DNA of 64,000 bases, taken from contig JBHGNT010000014.1 of assembly GCA_043228905.1 (NCBI GenBank), forward strand, positions 11,842,001 through 11,906,000. The letters are read 5' to 3'. Below the pieces are notes generated by a model. The model had not been told where the DNA came from. It saw nothing but the letters and a program-made list of their open reading frames with translations, and did not search any database. Below are positions 20,924-30,988 of the stretch, piece by piece. This DNA is from Azolla caroliniana (Eukaryota > Polypodiophyta). The position numbers and the translations under genes were made by a program. Each line of letters begins with the position of its first letter. Within the stretch, counting starts at the first letter, position 1.

Positions 20924-21359
20924 TGTTATCGGCCGGCAAAGGAGTCCAGAGTGGGAAACGGAGAGTTATTTAAGTAGTGGGAATGTGGTTGTAATTAAGC
21001 TATGAGTGTGGGCGGACGGACCGGAATCGGTATGCCGTTCCGGATCCGGACCGATCCCGAACAGGTGCGGATGGCACCGTTTTGTAATACAGACCAGAAA
21101 CCTATTTAAAGGCCCGGATACAATGTAATGAATAGCGGTTAATTAATAAAAGGCTTAGCATTGTTATCTCTCTGTGTTAATTGCCGTTCTGTCTTAATTG
21201 TTATATCTTACGCGTGTGATTATGAAAGACGATCATGCTAAGTAACTTAATTAAGTTGGATTAAGCGTTGAGTCTGATCCGGTTGCCGTAACACCCTTTG
21301 GTGAAGTGTCTTCCGTAGACACCCTGTGTTAGGCCATTGTCCGGCCCTAAGAGTTAACA
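20924..21359 (+). repeat. AthL1 3' LTR
   Basis: 436 bp, TGTTATCGGCCGG to AGAGTTAACA, with about 13 visible differences from the 5' LTR, 12 of them transitions. The sequence just upstream (ACGGGCGTGCCATG) is a poor polypurine tract. Confidence 0.93.
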
Positions 21360-21751
21360 ATGACATGTGATGCATGAATGCCGAAATGGCAAGCATGCAT
21401 TGTATGCATGTCTTGTACCCTCACATGCATCATATGCATGGGGGCATCTATAAAAGAGTAGAGGAAAAAGGAATGGAAATCAAGCAAGCTTTGTACTTTA
21501 TATCAAAATTAGTATTAAGAAACTAGTTATCCTATTGGTGATGTATCTTCTCCCTCAAAATTGAAGTCACGCATTCAATCTCTCTCTTCCTCAATCTGTC
21601 TCAAAATAAATTGGAATCCTTATTCAATCTCTCTCTCTCAATCTATCTTACATCCTTTCTCGCTAAAGCTAGTGCAACTTCGAATCCTTCCAATCCAAGA
21701 CCTTGGCGGTTCCGCCTCACGATTCGCACGTAGTGACGGATCTTCACAACA
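21360..21751 (+). repeat. GypC 3' LTR, second part
   Basis: Starts with the AthL1 target duplication ATGAC, continues the RY cluster and TATA box (TATAAAAG near 21450), and ends ATCTTCACAACA. It is aligned with 7352-7740 of the 5' LTR. Confidence 0.88.
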
Positions 21752-21846
21752 CCATGAACACCTCGAAATCGAGCGAGGTGTGGTATGTTGATTTCGGAGC
21801 GTCGAATCATATGACGAGACATGAGGAATGGTTCTTGTACTTGGAG
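21752..21846 (+). pseudogene. CopA protease fragment
   Basis: Reads EVWYVDFGASNHMTRHEEWF, the start of a Copia aspartic protease in which the catalytic DSG has become DFG. It continues CopA gag across GypC and is cut at 21847 by a solo LTR. Confidence 0.8.
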
Positions 21847-22141
21847 TGTTGAGAATCAAGCTCAACTTGGTCTAGTGTGTGAACTCACCTTGAGAGTGAA
21901 GAGACACTCCAACGGTCAAGAGTCACCATACTGTCACCACTTTGTATTCTAGCATTTAGTATGAGTCATAGAATCATATTCTATGACACATAACTTATGA
22001 GCTTTCACATTTCCCATGCTCCATGAGGCTTGTAGTTAATGAAGAGAGAGGGAGACTACATAAAGCACCCTCCTCCCACCTTGTATAACGTTGAGTCTTT
22101 CTCCTTTGTCAAGATAGTTTTACCTTGCGTATTCTCTGTGT

Positions 22142-22183
<42 letters not shown>

Positions 22184-22241
22184 CACACACATAACTCACA
22201 TCTCTTCCGCTTCACAAGAATCCATCTCTTGATTCTTTACA
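21847..22241 (+). repeat. Solo Copia LTR of the CopB family
   Basis: 395 bp, TGTTGAGAATCAAGC to GATTCTTTACA, flanked by the 5-bp duplication TGGAG (21842-21846, 22242-22246). The ends match the CopB LTR at 28083-28467. It contains a (CT)n run at about 22147-22180. Confidence 0.9.
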
Positions 22242-22246
22242 TGGAG

Positions 22247-25199
22247 AAACCGGAAAAACAAGGAGTGGTCGAAACGGGAGATGACACTCCATATACCATC
22301 GAACATGTCGGAGAAGTTCCTCTCAGCCACGTCGGACAAAAATGGAAACTTATGAACATGTTACACGTTCTAACAATAACCAAGAACCTCGTGTCAGTCG
22401 GTCAGATCGTCGAACAGGGGATGCAAGTTCGATTCACGCACCTCGGATACTGAAGAGGAAGGCCAAGTTATCGTGCAAGGGCGTTGTGAAGGGAGGATGT
22501 TCATCCTCAATACCAATCAAACTAGGACCGTGTTGTTAGCGAAAGGAAAGAAGGTCGAATTGGATATCGACCTATGGCACAAGCGGTTTGGCCACGTTAA
22601 CTTCCCACGGCTTCATGAAATGCAGACAAAGAATATCGTTTTGAGATTGCCAAAATTTCGGGGCCGTAATGGTCATGTCTGTGAAGCCTGCCAACTAGGG
22701 AAGCAGCATTGACTTCCATTCCCAAATGAGCGTAATCGTAGTCGAAATCCGCTAGATGTGATCCATTCAAATGTGTGGGGACCGGCATAGAATGTGAGCT
22801 TCGGTGGTAGTTGTTACTTCGTAACCTTCATCAATGACTTCACTCGGCACACTTGGGCGTGCTTGATCGCGAAAAAGAGCGAAGTCTTCACGTGGTTCCT
22901 GAAGGTGAAGAGCCTTGTGGAAAGGGAAACTGGACAAAAGATCAAGTGCCTACAGTCTGATGGCAGGAAGGAGTACTTCTCCAACTAGTTCACGAGTTAT
23001 CTACAGAAGGAGGGAATTGGACGCGAATTTTTGTGTAGATATACGTCGGAGCAAAACGGCGTAGCCGAACAGAAGAATCGGACAATCGAAGAAGCGGCCA
23101 GGGCAATGCTTGAAGAGAAGTATATGCCGAAGTTTTATTGGGCTGAAGCCATAAAGATGGTTGTTTAGTTACAAAATCGGACCTCTACTAATGGAGGAGT
23201 GTTGCCACACGAGTTGTATTACCGCAAGAAGCCGAACTTGGCACACTTGAGGATTTTTGGCAACATCTCTTACGTACATATTAGTCGGCATATTAGTCAA
23301 AAAGTGCATATTAGTCAAAAAGTGCATATTAGTCAGCTATTCAGATGAACAAAAGGGGTATAAGTTCTATAACCCCCGAACGAAGGAAGTTCGTGTAAGC
23401 CGAGATGTCGTGTTTGACGAGTTCGCTTCATGGTACCTACCTTCGCCTCTAATCCCTGATGACTCCATTCCGAATTCTGAAGAAGAGGTCAGCGAGGCCG
23501 AGCTACCTCCGCGTGATGAGGAAATCGGAGCTCTAACAGAGAGTCCGATCTCATTTCGGCTAAGCGGGCCGAATGAGGGGTTGAGCCGAGATGGCCAACC
23601 AAATGAAGAGTCGGCGAGTAGTGGAGACTCGGTCGTGTTGTCCCCACGTAAAGAACCGAGGAGACGGCTTACGCATAAAGAAAAAGGGAAGAAGAAAATG
23701 TCGAAATACGATTTCGGCAGTGCCGAGTCAAATCAGAGCGAATCTGACTTCAGGCCAATCGAAAAGGAATGTCCACGAAAGAGGTCGAAGTTGGCCGAAA
23801 AGGCCGTGAAATCGGGTAATCACGAATTACGCCGATCTACCCGCTTGAAGAACCCCGTAAAGAGGTATGGGTACAATGAGTAGATGGCGCATCATTATGC
23901 GTACATGACGCGCGTGGTGGAAGTGCGTGAGCTAGAGAGTTATGCAGAAGCGGGGAAAGACACACATTGGCGTGCCGCGATGGATGAAGAGATGTGCGCC
24001 TTAACGGACAATGAGACTTGGGACCTAGTTGACGTACCGAAGGGTGTAAAGCCGATCGGATGTAGATGGGTGTATAAGGTGAAATACAACACTGACGGCT
24101 CCGTCAACCGATATAAGGCTCATTTGGTTGCGAAACGCTACGCGCAAAAGCACGACATAGATTACGACGAGACCTTCACACCAGTCGCGAAGATGACTAT
24201 CGTGCGAGTTCTGCTAGCCGTAGTTATGGTGAAGGGGTGGTATCTACATCAGATGGATGTAAAGAATGTGTTCCTACAAGGTGATCTTGAGGAACATGTG
24301 CACATGGTACAACCCCCTAGATTTCTATCCGAACAAAACACTTCGGTAGTCTGCCGATTGAAGAAGGCGTTATACGGACTGAAGCAAGCCCCGTGAGCTT
24401 GGAACGCGAAGATTACGCAACAATTATATAGAATGGGGTTTACGATGTCCAAGTCAGACTCTTCATTATTTGTTCGGCAAGGTAAACATGAACCGGTTAG
24501 CCTTTTACTTTACGTTAATGATTTAGTCATTGCCGGTGCCGACCTGGAAGAAATCGGCCGCGTCAAGTCTCAGCTCGTGGCATCTTTCAAAATGAAGGAT
24601 CTTGGAGACCTTCATTATTTCTTGGGGATCGAAGTGATCCGTTCCCCCAAAGGCATATTGATCAGTCAACGCCATTATGCGTTGAATATGCTCTTCAAGT
24701 TTGGGATGGCGGATTGTAAGCCCATCTCGATCCCTCTCGATAGAAACGTAAAGCTTCGTCGAGATTCGGGAAAGGCGTGCGACTCGAAACGGTTTCGATA
24801 GATTGTCGGAAGCCTCATCTACTTGACAATCACTCAGCTGGACCTCAGCTATCCGGTCGGAATGATTAGTCAATTTATGTCGCAGCCCATGACCAAACAC
24901 CTTCAATGCACGCAAAGAATATTAGGTATGTCAACGGCACGAAAGACATGGCATTGTTGTACCGTACAGGCGTAGCCGAACAATTAGTTGGCTACACAGA
25001 TCTCGATTGGGCCGGAAATGCCCACGATCATAGATCCACATCTGGATATGCCTTCTCATTAGGAAGTGTGGCGATTGTGTAGAGCAATAAGAAGCAACCG
25101 ACAGTGGCGTTGTCGAGCATGGAGGCCGAATATTGAGGGGCGACTATCGCTACTACGAGATCTGCATGTGGAGGTGCCGATCCGACAATGATCTATTGC
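22247..25199 (+). pseudogene. CopA pol (protease end, integrase, RT, RNase H), broken
   Basis: Pre-integrase near 22350-22450 (MLHVLTITKNLVSVGQIVEQ) and again 22570-22710 (LDLWHKRFGHVN, CEACQLGKQH). The integrase core has FGGSCYFVTFINDFTRHTW, SDGRKEYFSN, then NGVAEQKNRTIEEAA after a TAG. RT is in two frames from 24040 (CRWVYKVKYNTDGSVNRYKA, LKKALYGLKQAP) to about 24700, with YVND instead of the catalytic YVDD. RNase H (GYTDLDWAGN-type block near 24990, SSMEAEY near 25120) carries a 32-base deletion and a stop and ends at about YCNNQ. At least eight stops or frame changes. Confidence 0.85.
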
Positions 25200-25419
25200 A
25201 ACAACCAAACAAAGGGGAAGAGCCGAAGACAACCAAACAAAGGGGAAATACAGCCAAGAAGGGTGTAAAGGCCAAGACCAAGACATGGTCTGATGTTGGT
25301 AAGGGCCTAAAGACAGAAGAGGAATTGGAGACAGCCAATTTGGGCGAAAGTGGAATTGAATCGGAAGTGACCGATTTAATCGAAATGTTCGATTTGGACA
25401 TGCTGAATCAACTAAGGAC
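25200..25419 (+). other. Non-Copia coding-like sequence replacing the RNase H C-terminus of CopA
   Basis: After YCNNQ the expected RNase H end (SAI..AKNP..H.R.KHI) is missing. Instead an open frame (part of 25133-25432) reads a Lys/Thr/Glu-rich stretch containing TWSDVGKGLKTEEELETANL and IEMFDLDMLNQL. Removing the hAT-like insert joins it to TKRRKGQRKRRQYRDSKGAK at 26305-26434. I do not recognise this protein. It could be captured host sequence. Confidence 0.4.
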
Positions 25420-26296
25420 CATGGTTGTTTAAGTACCCATATTTAACTTTTAAATACGTATCGTACCTCATCATTTGTATAGTATGTACTATACCTCAAT
25501 GTTGTTCAATCAAATATCATGTACATTTGTCCAATGCAGTATTTAATGTATTTATAAAGAAACAGGTATAATATGTATTTATAAAGAAAATGTAAGTAAA
25601 CCAAAAGAAAAAAAAAGAAAAAAAAAGATTTTAGTGAAAAAGAAGCCAAAGGAAGGAAGAAAGAAGAATAGAAGAGATGACGATGAAAAAGATGAAGAAG
25701 ATGAAGAAGATTAAGAAGAAGAAGATGAAGAAGAGAGAAATGAAGACATAAACCTGTCCTAACTCTAAGTGTGATAATCGCGAAAGATAGAAGAAGAAGA
25801 AGAAGAAGAAGAAGAAGAAGAAAACGAAGAAAAAAGAAACCTATCATGAGTGTGATAATCGTAGACGATTCCTCACTCTATGAAGGCATAATTGTAAATA
25901 ATTACAATTTGAAGTAGAACATCGTGATACACACTTACACTGATTTATAGAATAAGGGAATGTCGATATCCATATTACTACAAGTATTTTAGGATGTGAA
26001 ATGTTCAAATGTCTTATATGCATTTTAGGATGTAGAACTATATTGTACATCACAAAATTGTGTAAACATAGATGTTTTTTATAATATTATAGATATTTTT
26101 TAGAAAGGTAAATAATTTTCAAATTCTAGAAGTATTTAACGTACTCTACGTAAAATACATATTTTACTTATTTTATGTATTTTATGTATTTAACATATGA
26201 AAAAAACGTATTTAATGTATTTTTAAATTGGGAGGTATTATACGTGTATTAATACGTTATATACATATGGTATTTGTACTGTACCTAACAACCTTG
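25420..26296. mobile_element. hAT-like non-autonomous DNA element (877 bp, AT-rich)
   Basis: The ends are imperfect inverted repeats: left CATGGTTGTTTAAGTAC, right (reversed) CAAGGTTGTTAGGTAC. Flanking 8-bp duplications are CTAAGGAC (25412-25419) and CTATGGAC (26297-26304), with one mismatch. Inside are runs of GAA/GAAG and AT-rich sequence with no transposase. The long Leu-rich minus-strand frame at 25506-25847 is only the translation of the GAAGAA repeat. Confidence 0.65.
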
Positions 26297-26512
26297 CTAT
26301 GGACCAAGCGGAGGAAAGGGCAGCGGAAGAGGCGCCAATACCGTGACAGCAAGGGAGCTAAGAAGGGCCGCATGATCAGACAAGTCGATCAGAAGGGTCG
26401 AAGCGCGCAGAATCAAACGAGTCAAGGAGTGTGAGAGAGGCATGAAGCCAAGAGACGCCGGAGCGAAGATCCGGAGGAGCATGCGGAACCTCAAGTTAAG
26501 CTTGAGGGGGAC
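26297..26512 (+). other. CopA 3' untranslated region and polypurine tract
   Basis: Carries the rest of the Lys/Arg-rich frame to TGA near 26432, then purine-rich sequence ending GCTTGAGGGGGAC (26500-26512) immediately before the 3' LTR. Confidence 0.7.
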
Positions 26513-26900
26513 TGTTGAGAGACAAGCTCAATATTGGGTGCGTAAAACCGTACGCAAAATATGGTCGCGGTGGTGTTTAAACCGAGAGGCCATTAAAACG
26601 TTATTCCTCGTAAGGAATAGTTTTGGGAGTTAGTGTAGAAGGCGCATTTATGAGCAGTCAGGTACTGTCAGTACTTGTGTCAGCCCAATAGTCGGGGCTT
26701 GTATAAAAGGTGCTCACTGATCACCAAATATGTACAGAGAACATACAAAGAATTATTTTTTAATGTAGTTTGGTGTTTCTACTCTCTTTGTCTCTCCCCC
26801 TCTTTCTCTGTGAATTCTGTGTTTTACCGAACTGTCATACTTCCGAACCGTGTACTCTGTGTTCTTACGCATACGCTTAGAAGCACACGTATTATTTTCA
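26513..26900 (+). repeat. CopA 3' LTR
   Basis: 388 bp, TGTTGAGAGACAAGC to ATTATTTTCA, TATA box at 26702-26708, followed by target duplication GGCTT (26901-26905). Confidence 0.93.
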
Positions 26901-26905
26901 GGCTT

Positions 26906-28070
26906 TCTCAATTCTCAGAACCAATCTTCATGACATGTCATGTGATTGGATGAGCTCGAGTGGACAAACCATACATTTTCTGAGCTGGAGGTGATGGTCG
27001 GGCATGATGTCGTCTTCGAATTCGCTCTATGCTGCATCATGAACATTCCGCCACAATCGTTGTAGTCGGAATGTGAAGGCCGAGTTCTTTTTCTTATTCC
27101 GACACTCTGCCTCGTAATGGCCAAATTTGCCATACTATCTGCACTAGACGGAGTTGTTTCGTCAGCTAGGTCTGGCATGATTGCTCCCCCTTCTTCCAGA
27201 CGTTCCACCTTGCGTGTTTGCAATGTCTTGTTGGTAGTAGGAATTTTGTTTGCGGGGTTGTTCCTAGTTGTGACAACCTTGGCCGAATCGACCTCTTCTT
27301 CCATGAATTTGTCCCCTTCCTCCATCTGAGTTAGAATAGAGCATGTGTCCTTCTTGCACATTGCTCCACGTTCGGACGTGATTTTCTTCAAGTAGCAACA
27401 TCAACTAGAGATCGAAGGAGGGAGGATTCTCCCTCGCAAGGACAACTGACCTTATTGCACCAAACCGGGTTGCTAGGCCGCCGAGGCATATTTGCACCAT
27501 TTCATCGTCATCAATGTTGACATTGATCGACCCGAGGGAGTCGCACAACTCCTTGATCTTCAAGGTGTAATTGTCAATTGTCATGTCCCTCCATTAAATG
27601 TTGTTCAACTCTTGATGGAGTTGAATTTTTTGTGTGGTTGTATTGGTTGCAAATATCTTTTTGAGGTTCCCCCACAATTCTTTTGGCGTTTTGGCCTCTC
27701 AGATATAGCCAAGCATGTGATCCTGAATGCCTGATGCAAAACAGTACATCATGTGAATCGCCACTTGCTCCTAAGCTAGGTGGTTGGCATGTGTCGGGTT
27801 GGGTTGATTTTCTTGAGCTCCTTCAATGTAATCTCAATAGCCTTGGCCGACAAGGTATTGGTGCATCTTGTATTCCCAAGATGTAGTTGTTTCTGTCAAG
27901 TTTATCTGTAGGAAGAGCGCTTCCCATATGAGTATTCATGATCATTTGAGTTTCTTTTTCTTCTTTGTGATACAAACTGTGCAGGTTGCTGCTACAACGT
28001 TCACCCAATTCTTTGTCACCGTTGGCTTATGCACATCACATATGGATGGGCTTGGATCAAGCTACCACAC
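26906..28070 (-). pseudogene. CopB gag and protease remnant
   Basis: On the minus strand the Copia Gag N-terminus appears at about 27940-27820 (MGSALPTDKLDRNNY, and in a shifted frame YKMHQYLVGQGY). Further Gag sequence lies at 27800-27400, and a frame at 27391-26915 ends in VWFVHSSSSNHMTCHEDWF, a protease whose DSG is destroyed. Gag resembles CopA Gag, including a stop at the same Trp. Many frame changes. The frame continues at 5496 beyond CopA. Confidence 0.78.
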
Positions 28071-28082
28071 GCTCTGATCCCA
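28071..28082 (-). other. CopB primer-binding site
   Basis: Minus strand TGGGATCAGAGC, one base from the Met-tRNA site TGGTATCAGAGC, directly after the LTR end. Confidence 0.75.
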
Positions 28083-28140
28083 TGTAAAGAATCAGGTATG
28101 ATTCTGTGTAGCAGAATAGGTGTGTGTGTGTGTGTGTGTG

Positions 28141-28185
<45 letters not shown>

Positions 28186-28467
28186 ACAAAGTATACAAAA
28201 AATAGTAGAATTGTATTAACATGAAGAACAATAGCCAACAATTACAAAGAGGAGGAGAAGGTGCGTATGTAGTTACCTTCTCTCTATATTCTCTTACTAC
28301 CACCGCCTCTTGGTAAAGAGGTGGAGACTTAACTACCTACTAAATATGTGTCATAAGACTTAACTTCTATGACACTTGGTTATGATACAAGGAGGTGGGA
28401 TGTTCACACACTTGGGTTTTCCTAAGGTGTGTTCCCACACTAGTAAAGTTGAGTTTAATTCTCAACA
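28083..28467 (-). repeat. CopB 5' LTR
   Basis: 385 bp; minus strand TGTTGAGAATTAAACTC to GATTCTTTACA. It contains a (TG)n/(GA)n microsatellite at about 28121-28181. Same family as the solo LTR at 21847-22241. Confidence 0.8.
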
Positions 28468-29086
28468 AACGTCCATTATCTCCCTTTTCTCTTGTCATTT
28501 CCTCTTCATAGTTCCTTGTTGATGACCCTTCTTCACGACCAATCGTGGTGCAATCCAAGTGCTTACCATCTTCATCATTCTTGGTTTTGGGATTTCTCTT
28601 CTTCGGCATTCGAGGAAGCTTAGAAATGTTCTTCGTTCATATCCTTGATTCGTCTTTTCTTCTTCCTTTGGAGTGTTCTTCTTTGCCGTTTAGGGAGGTT
28701 GGAAGGGTTCGCCTTTGTCATCTTCAAGTTGCGTGGGGTCATCTTCGGTATATCTTTCCTTCCTTTACTCTTCTTGTGTAGGATTTTGTCACTCAAGTGG
28801 ATGCACCAAGCTATCACGTTAGTTGCTCGTAGGGAGGACAGAGTTCCACGAGAACTCTACCCCGATTCAAGGTATCCTATCTGCTAGAGGTAGTTGTGGT
28901 GTCGATGACCCAATTGACTCACCTACATCAGAAGCTTTGTTCCTCTCATTCTTTCTTCTTTGCTTGAGCTTGTGGTTAATTCAACGTTACTACCGCTTTA
29001 TCCACTTTCCCCCATTGTAACTTGTAAACCCTACTTTATAAAGGGCCCTCTTAATGTAATGAAGCATCTACCTTTTAATTCAAGAC
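28468..29086. other. Unassigned sequence between CopB LTR and solo LTR
   Basis: About 620 bp with no gene I can support. Minus-strand frames are short and Lys/Arg-rich (for example near 28620-28817), and the right part is AT-rich with TTTATAAAGGGCCC near 29035. It is possibly the site into which CopB and the solo LTR inserted. Confidence 0.4.
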
Positions 29087-29528
29087 TGTTAAGCCTTAGA
29101 TAATTAAGCAAGGGTTAATTAGTACCTAATTATGTGATTAGTTGATAAGCGGAAGATTAAGTGATATGTGTGTGTATGTGTGTGAGAGGAAGAGAGAGAG
29201 GAAGTTACAATTATGAACAACACAAGATGGGGGATGATTAACTCTATATTAAATTAGCATCATCATCATCAAGCTACAAAAATACCCACAATGAGGTATA
29301 TATACATCTCATGTGCAAAGGTGCACAAGTGTGAGTAGAATATAGGTACTAAGGTTTAAGTCCTATATTAAATGTACTTAGGAGTGGAGGATCTAGAATA
29401 GCCCACTTAAGTACAAGGTCCTATTTAAGGCGTTATAGTCAATACTCTTAACTAGATTCTATCTAGGTAAGTACGAAGTTACATGGTTGCCTAAATAACT
29501 AAACTAAGTTGAGCTTGATCTCTCAACA
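29087..29528 (-). repeat. Solo LTR, Copia type
   Basis: 442 bp; on the plus strand TGTTAAGCCTTAG to GATCTCTCAACA, so minus orientation starts TGTTGAGAGATC. Flanked by the perfect 5-bp duplication AAGAC (29082-29086, 29529-29533). No primer-binding site or coding sequence adjoins. Confidence 0.88.
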
Positions 29529-29533
29529 AAGAC

Positions 29534-30570
29534 CATTTTGTCACAAACTTGTACTTACCACATTGATCACGTGATTAATCTCCCCTTATGAAAGCATCCT
29601 AGATGGGCTAGTGCGCGCCTCTACATCTTCCGCTTACGCTTTCTTCGACATTTTGTTCGCATCTCTTTTGTTTGCCTAGCTTCTGTTTGCCTAGCTTCTT
29701 TGACTATCGTGAATGATTAAGCTAAAGTACGAGGAGAAAGAGGATGTCCACGAGGAAGAGATATCTCAGATTTGCCGCCTCAAGAAGTTCTTTCTGTTCC
29801 TCCCTCAGATCCATACTCTGGCTTTCTTGTTGATAGATATGTGGATCACTCTGGTGGCGTCATGGCGGCGAGATCGACCCGAGCGAAAGTAGCTATTGGG
29901 TTCGAATCCCGCTTCTTTTCTTCCGCGGTTCGCCTTTAGGCCATGAGGGCGATCCGATCCCCAGTAGCAGGAGTCCTGAAAGGTCATGGAACTGGCCATA
30001 CTTCATATAGTATACTATATAAGAATGAATAGGAGGTTTTTATTTCTGAGAAAACAAAATATTTTCCATAGAAAAAATTATTGGGAAGGATAAAAATATG
30101 TACGTAGCTCTATTGACGATACTTTTTCTCTCGGGTACAGGAAAATAGCTTTTCTTGAAGGATAAGGATGTGTACATAGTTCCACCCAACAGCTACTTAA
30201 CTAGGTTCACACTATTCTAGCTATGTTCACACTATTCTGGCTATATTCATAGGATACAAATTGAGTGTAAGATTAATTGCCCTCATTTTTGGGAGCTACT
30301 TTCGAAGTTTATACCCACCTACTTGCCCCTGTTTATTGAGGCATTCAATAAACCAACTTCTCCAAGGAGGCTATTGAAAGCCTTGTGATTCCTTTATCCA
30401 GCTCAACTCTAGATGTACACCTCAACTCTATAATTTGGTGGAATTTTCAGGAAATTACAGCATACATGGGATGAAGTAGTAGCAATTGACTATGAACGCT
30501 TGGCCCTAATGATACTATTCAAAGTTCTTGAGAAGCATGATAACTGCTTCCAAAGTTTGGCAACCTCATC
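29534..30570. other. Intergenic sequence, no gene seen
   Basis: AT-rich. A GC-richer patch at about 29840-29990 includes GGGTTCGAATCCC, which resembles a tRNA T-arm, but no complete cloverleaf could be drawn. Nothing else recognised. Confidence 0.5.
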
Positions 30571-30988
30571 TTGATCAACTCCTATCAAATCCAGGAGCAT
30601 TCTGACTATGGAGCTGGAGAATCCAGAGCCATGAATTGTGCTCTTATCATTTCAGACGACAATGAAGAGAAAGTTATTTCTGGTTCTAAGAAGAATGTGG
30701 AGTGTTATCATAAAAAGGGTGGATGCAGAAGCAAGGTGAACCACAATTCAGGTAAACTGCCCTTCTATCACAATCACTTAGATGGTTTTCTCTGTTGCTT
30801 ATACAAGCATGGCGTCAATACTCTTTTGACACTAGACAGTGGTTGTGTGTCATAGAAAGGGTGGAGGCAAATACAAGATGACTACAATTCAGCTAAATTT
30901 GTCCTTCCAACAGAATCAGTTAGATGGTTTTCTCTTGGTTGCTTATACAAGCATGTCTTCAATATCCTTTTGACAGTAGGCAGTATAT
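30571..30988 (+). repeat. About 142-bp tandem duplication with a small open frame
   Basis: Two diverged copies (about 30702-30843 and 30844-30988) share TTAGATGGTTTTCTC and TTGCTTATACAAGCATG. The first copy lies in a 94-codon frame (30571-30855) of unknown meaning. The frame stops at the start of copy two, so it is probably not a gene. Confidence 0.55.

Larger units (their letters stand above)
11836..21359 (+). mobile_element. AthL1: Athila-like Ty3/gypsy element with an extra 3' coding module
   Basis: Complete 9,524-bp insertion with 436-bp LTRs (11836-12271, 20924-21359) and the 5-bp target duplication ATGAC at 11831-11835 and 21360-21364. The uninterrupted site can be read in the other GypC LTR near 7345. 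The order is LTR, primer-binding site, gag, protease-RT-RNase H-integrase, spacer, then about 2.8 kb of additional coding sequence, LTR. There is no chromodomain. RT motifs (VCVDYRKLNAAT, FPLPF, VFLDDFA) point to the Athila side of plant Ty3/gypsy. The LTRs differ at about 13 visible positions, nearly all transitions. Confidence 0.93.
6941..21751 (+). mobile_element. GypC: gag-only Ty3/gypsy element with two gag copies
   Basis: Bounded by LTRs of 800 bp (6941-7740) and about 799 bp (11424-11835 plus 21365-21751, split by AthL1). The internal order is primer-binding site, gag copy 1, a 242-bp LTR 3' fragment, a second primer-binding site, gag copy 2, unique sequence and polypurine tract. No protease, RT, RNase H or integrase is visible. 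Gag, primer-binding site and LTR ends match GypA/GypB, so it probably relied on such a relative. CCATG occurs at both flanks (6931-6935, 21752-21756), but five extra bases separate it from the left LTR, so the target duplication is tentative. Confidence 0.87.
5497..26900 (+). mobile_element. CopA: Ty1/copia retrotransposon carrying nested insertions
   Basis: Plus-strand Copia element. The 5' LTR is 5497-6019, the 3' LTR 26513-26900, and the 5-bp target duplication GGCTT is at 5492-5496 and 26901-26905. Its primer-binding site is TGGTATCAGAGC and its polypurine tract is GCTTGAGGGGGAC. About 15 kb of the interior is GypC with AthL1 inside it; a solo LTR and a hAT-like element are further inserts. 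Coding capacity is lost through stops and frameshifts, and RT has YVND in place of YVDD. Confidence 0.93.

Noticed and set aside
22147-22190. CT and CA dinucleotide runs (also GA runs near 28141 and 41601) as regulatory elements
   Set aside because: Ordinary microsatellites within LTRs; nothing points to a specific role.
25506-25847. 113-codon Leu-rich minus-strand frame that looks like membrane helices
   Set aside because: It is the translation of a GAAGAA low-complexity run inside the hAT-like element.
29840-29990. tRNA or organelle-derived segment around GGGTTCGAATCCC
   Set aside because: Only a T-arm-like motif is present; no acceptor stem, D-arm or anticodon arm could be paired, and I could not match it to a plastid or mitochondrial gene from memory.
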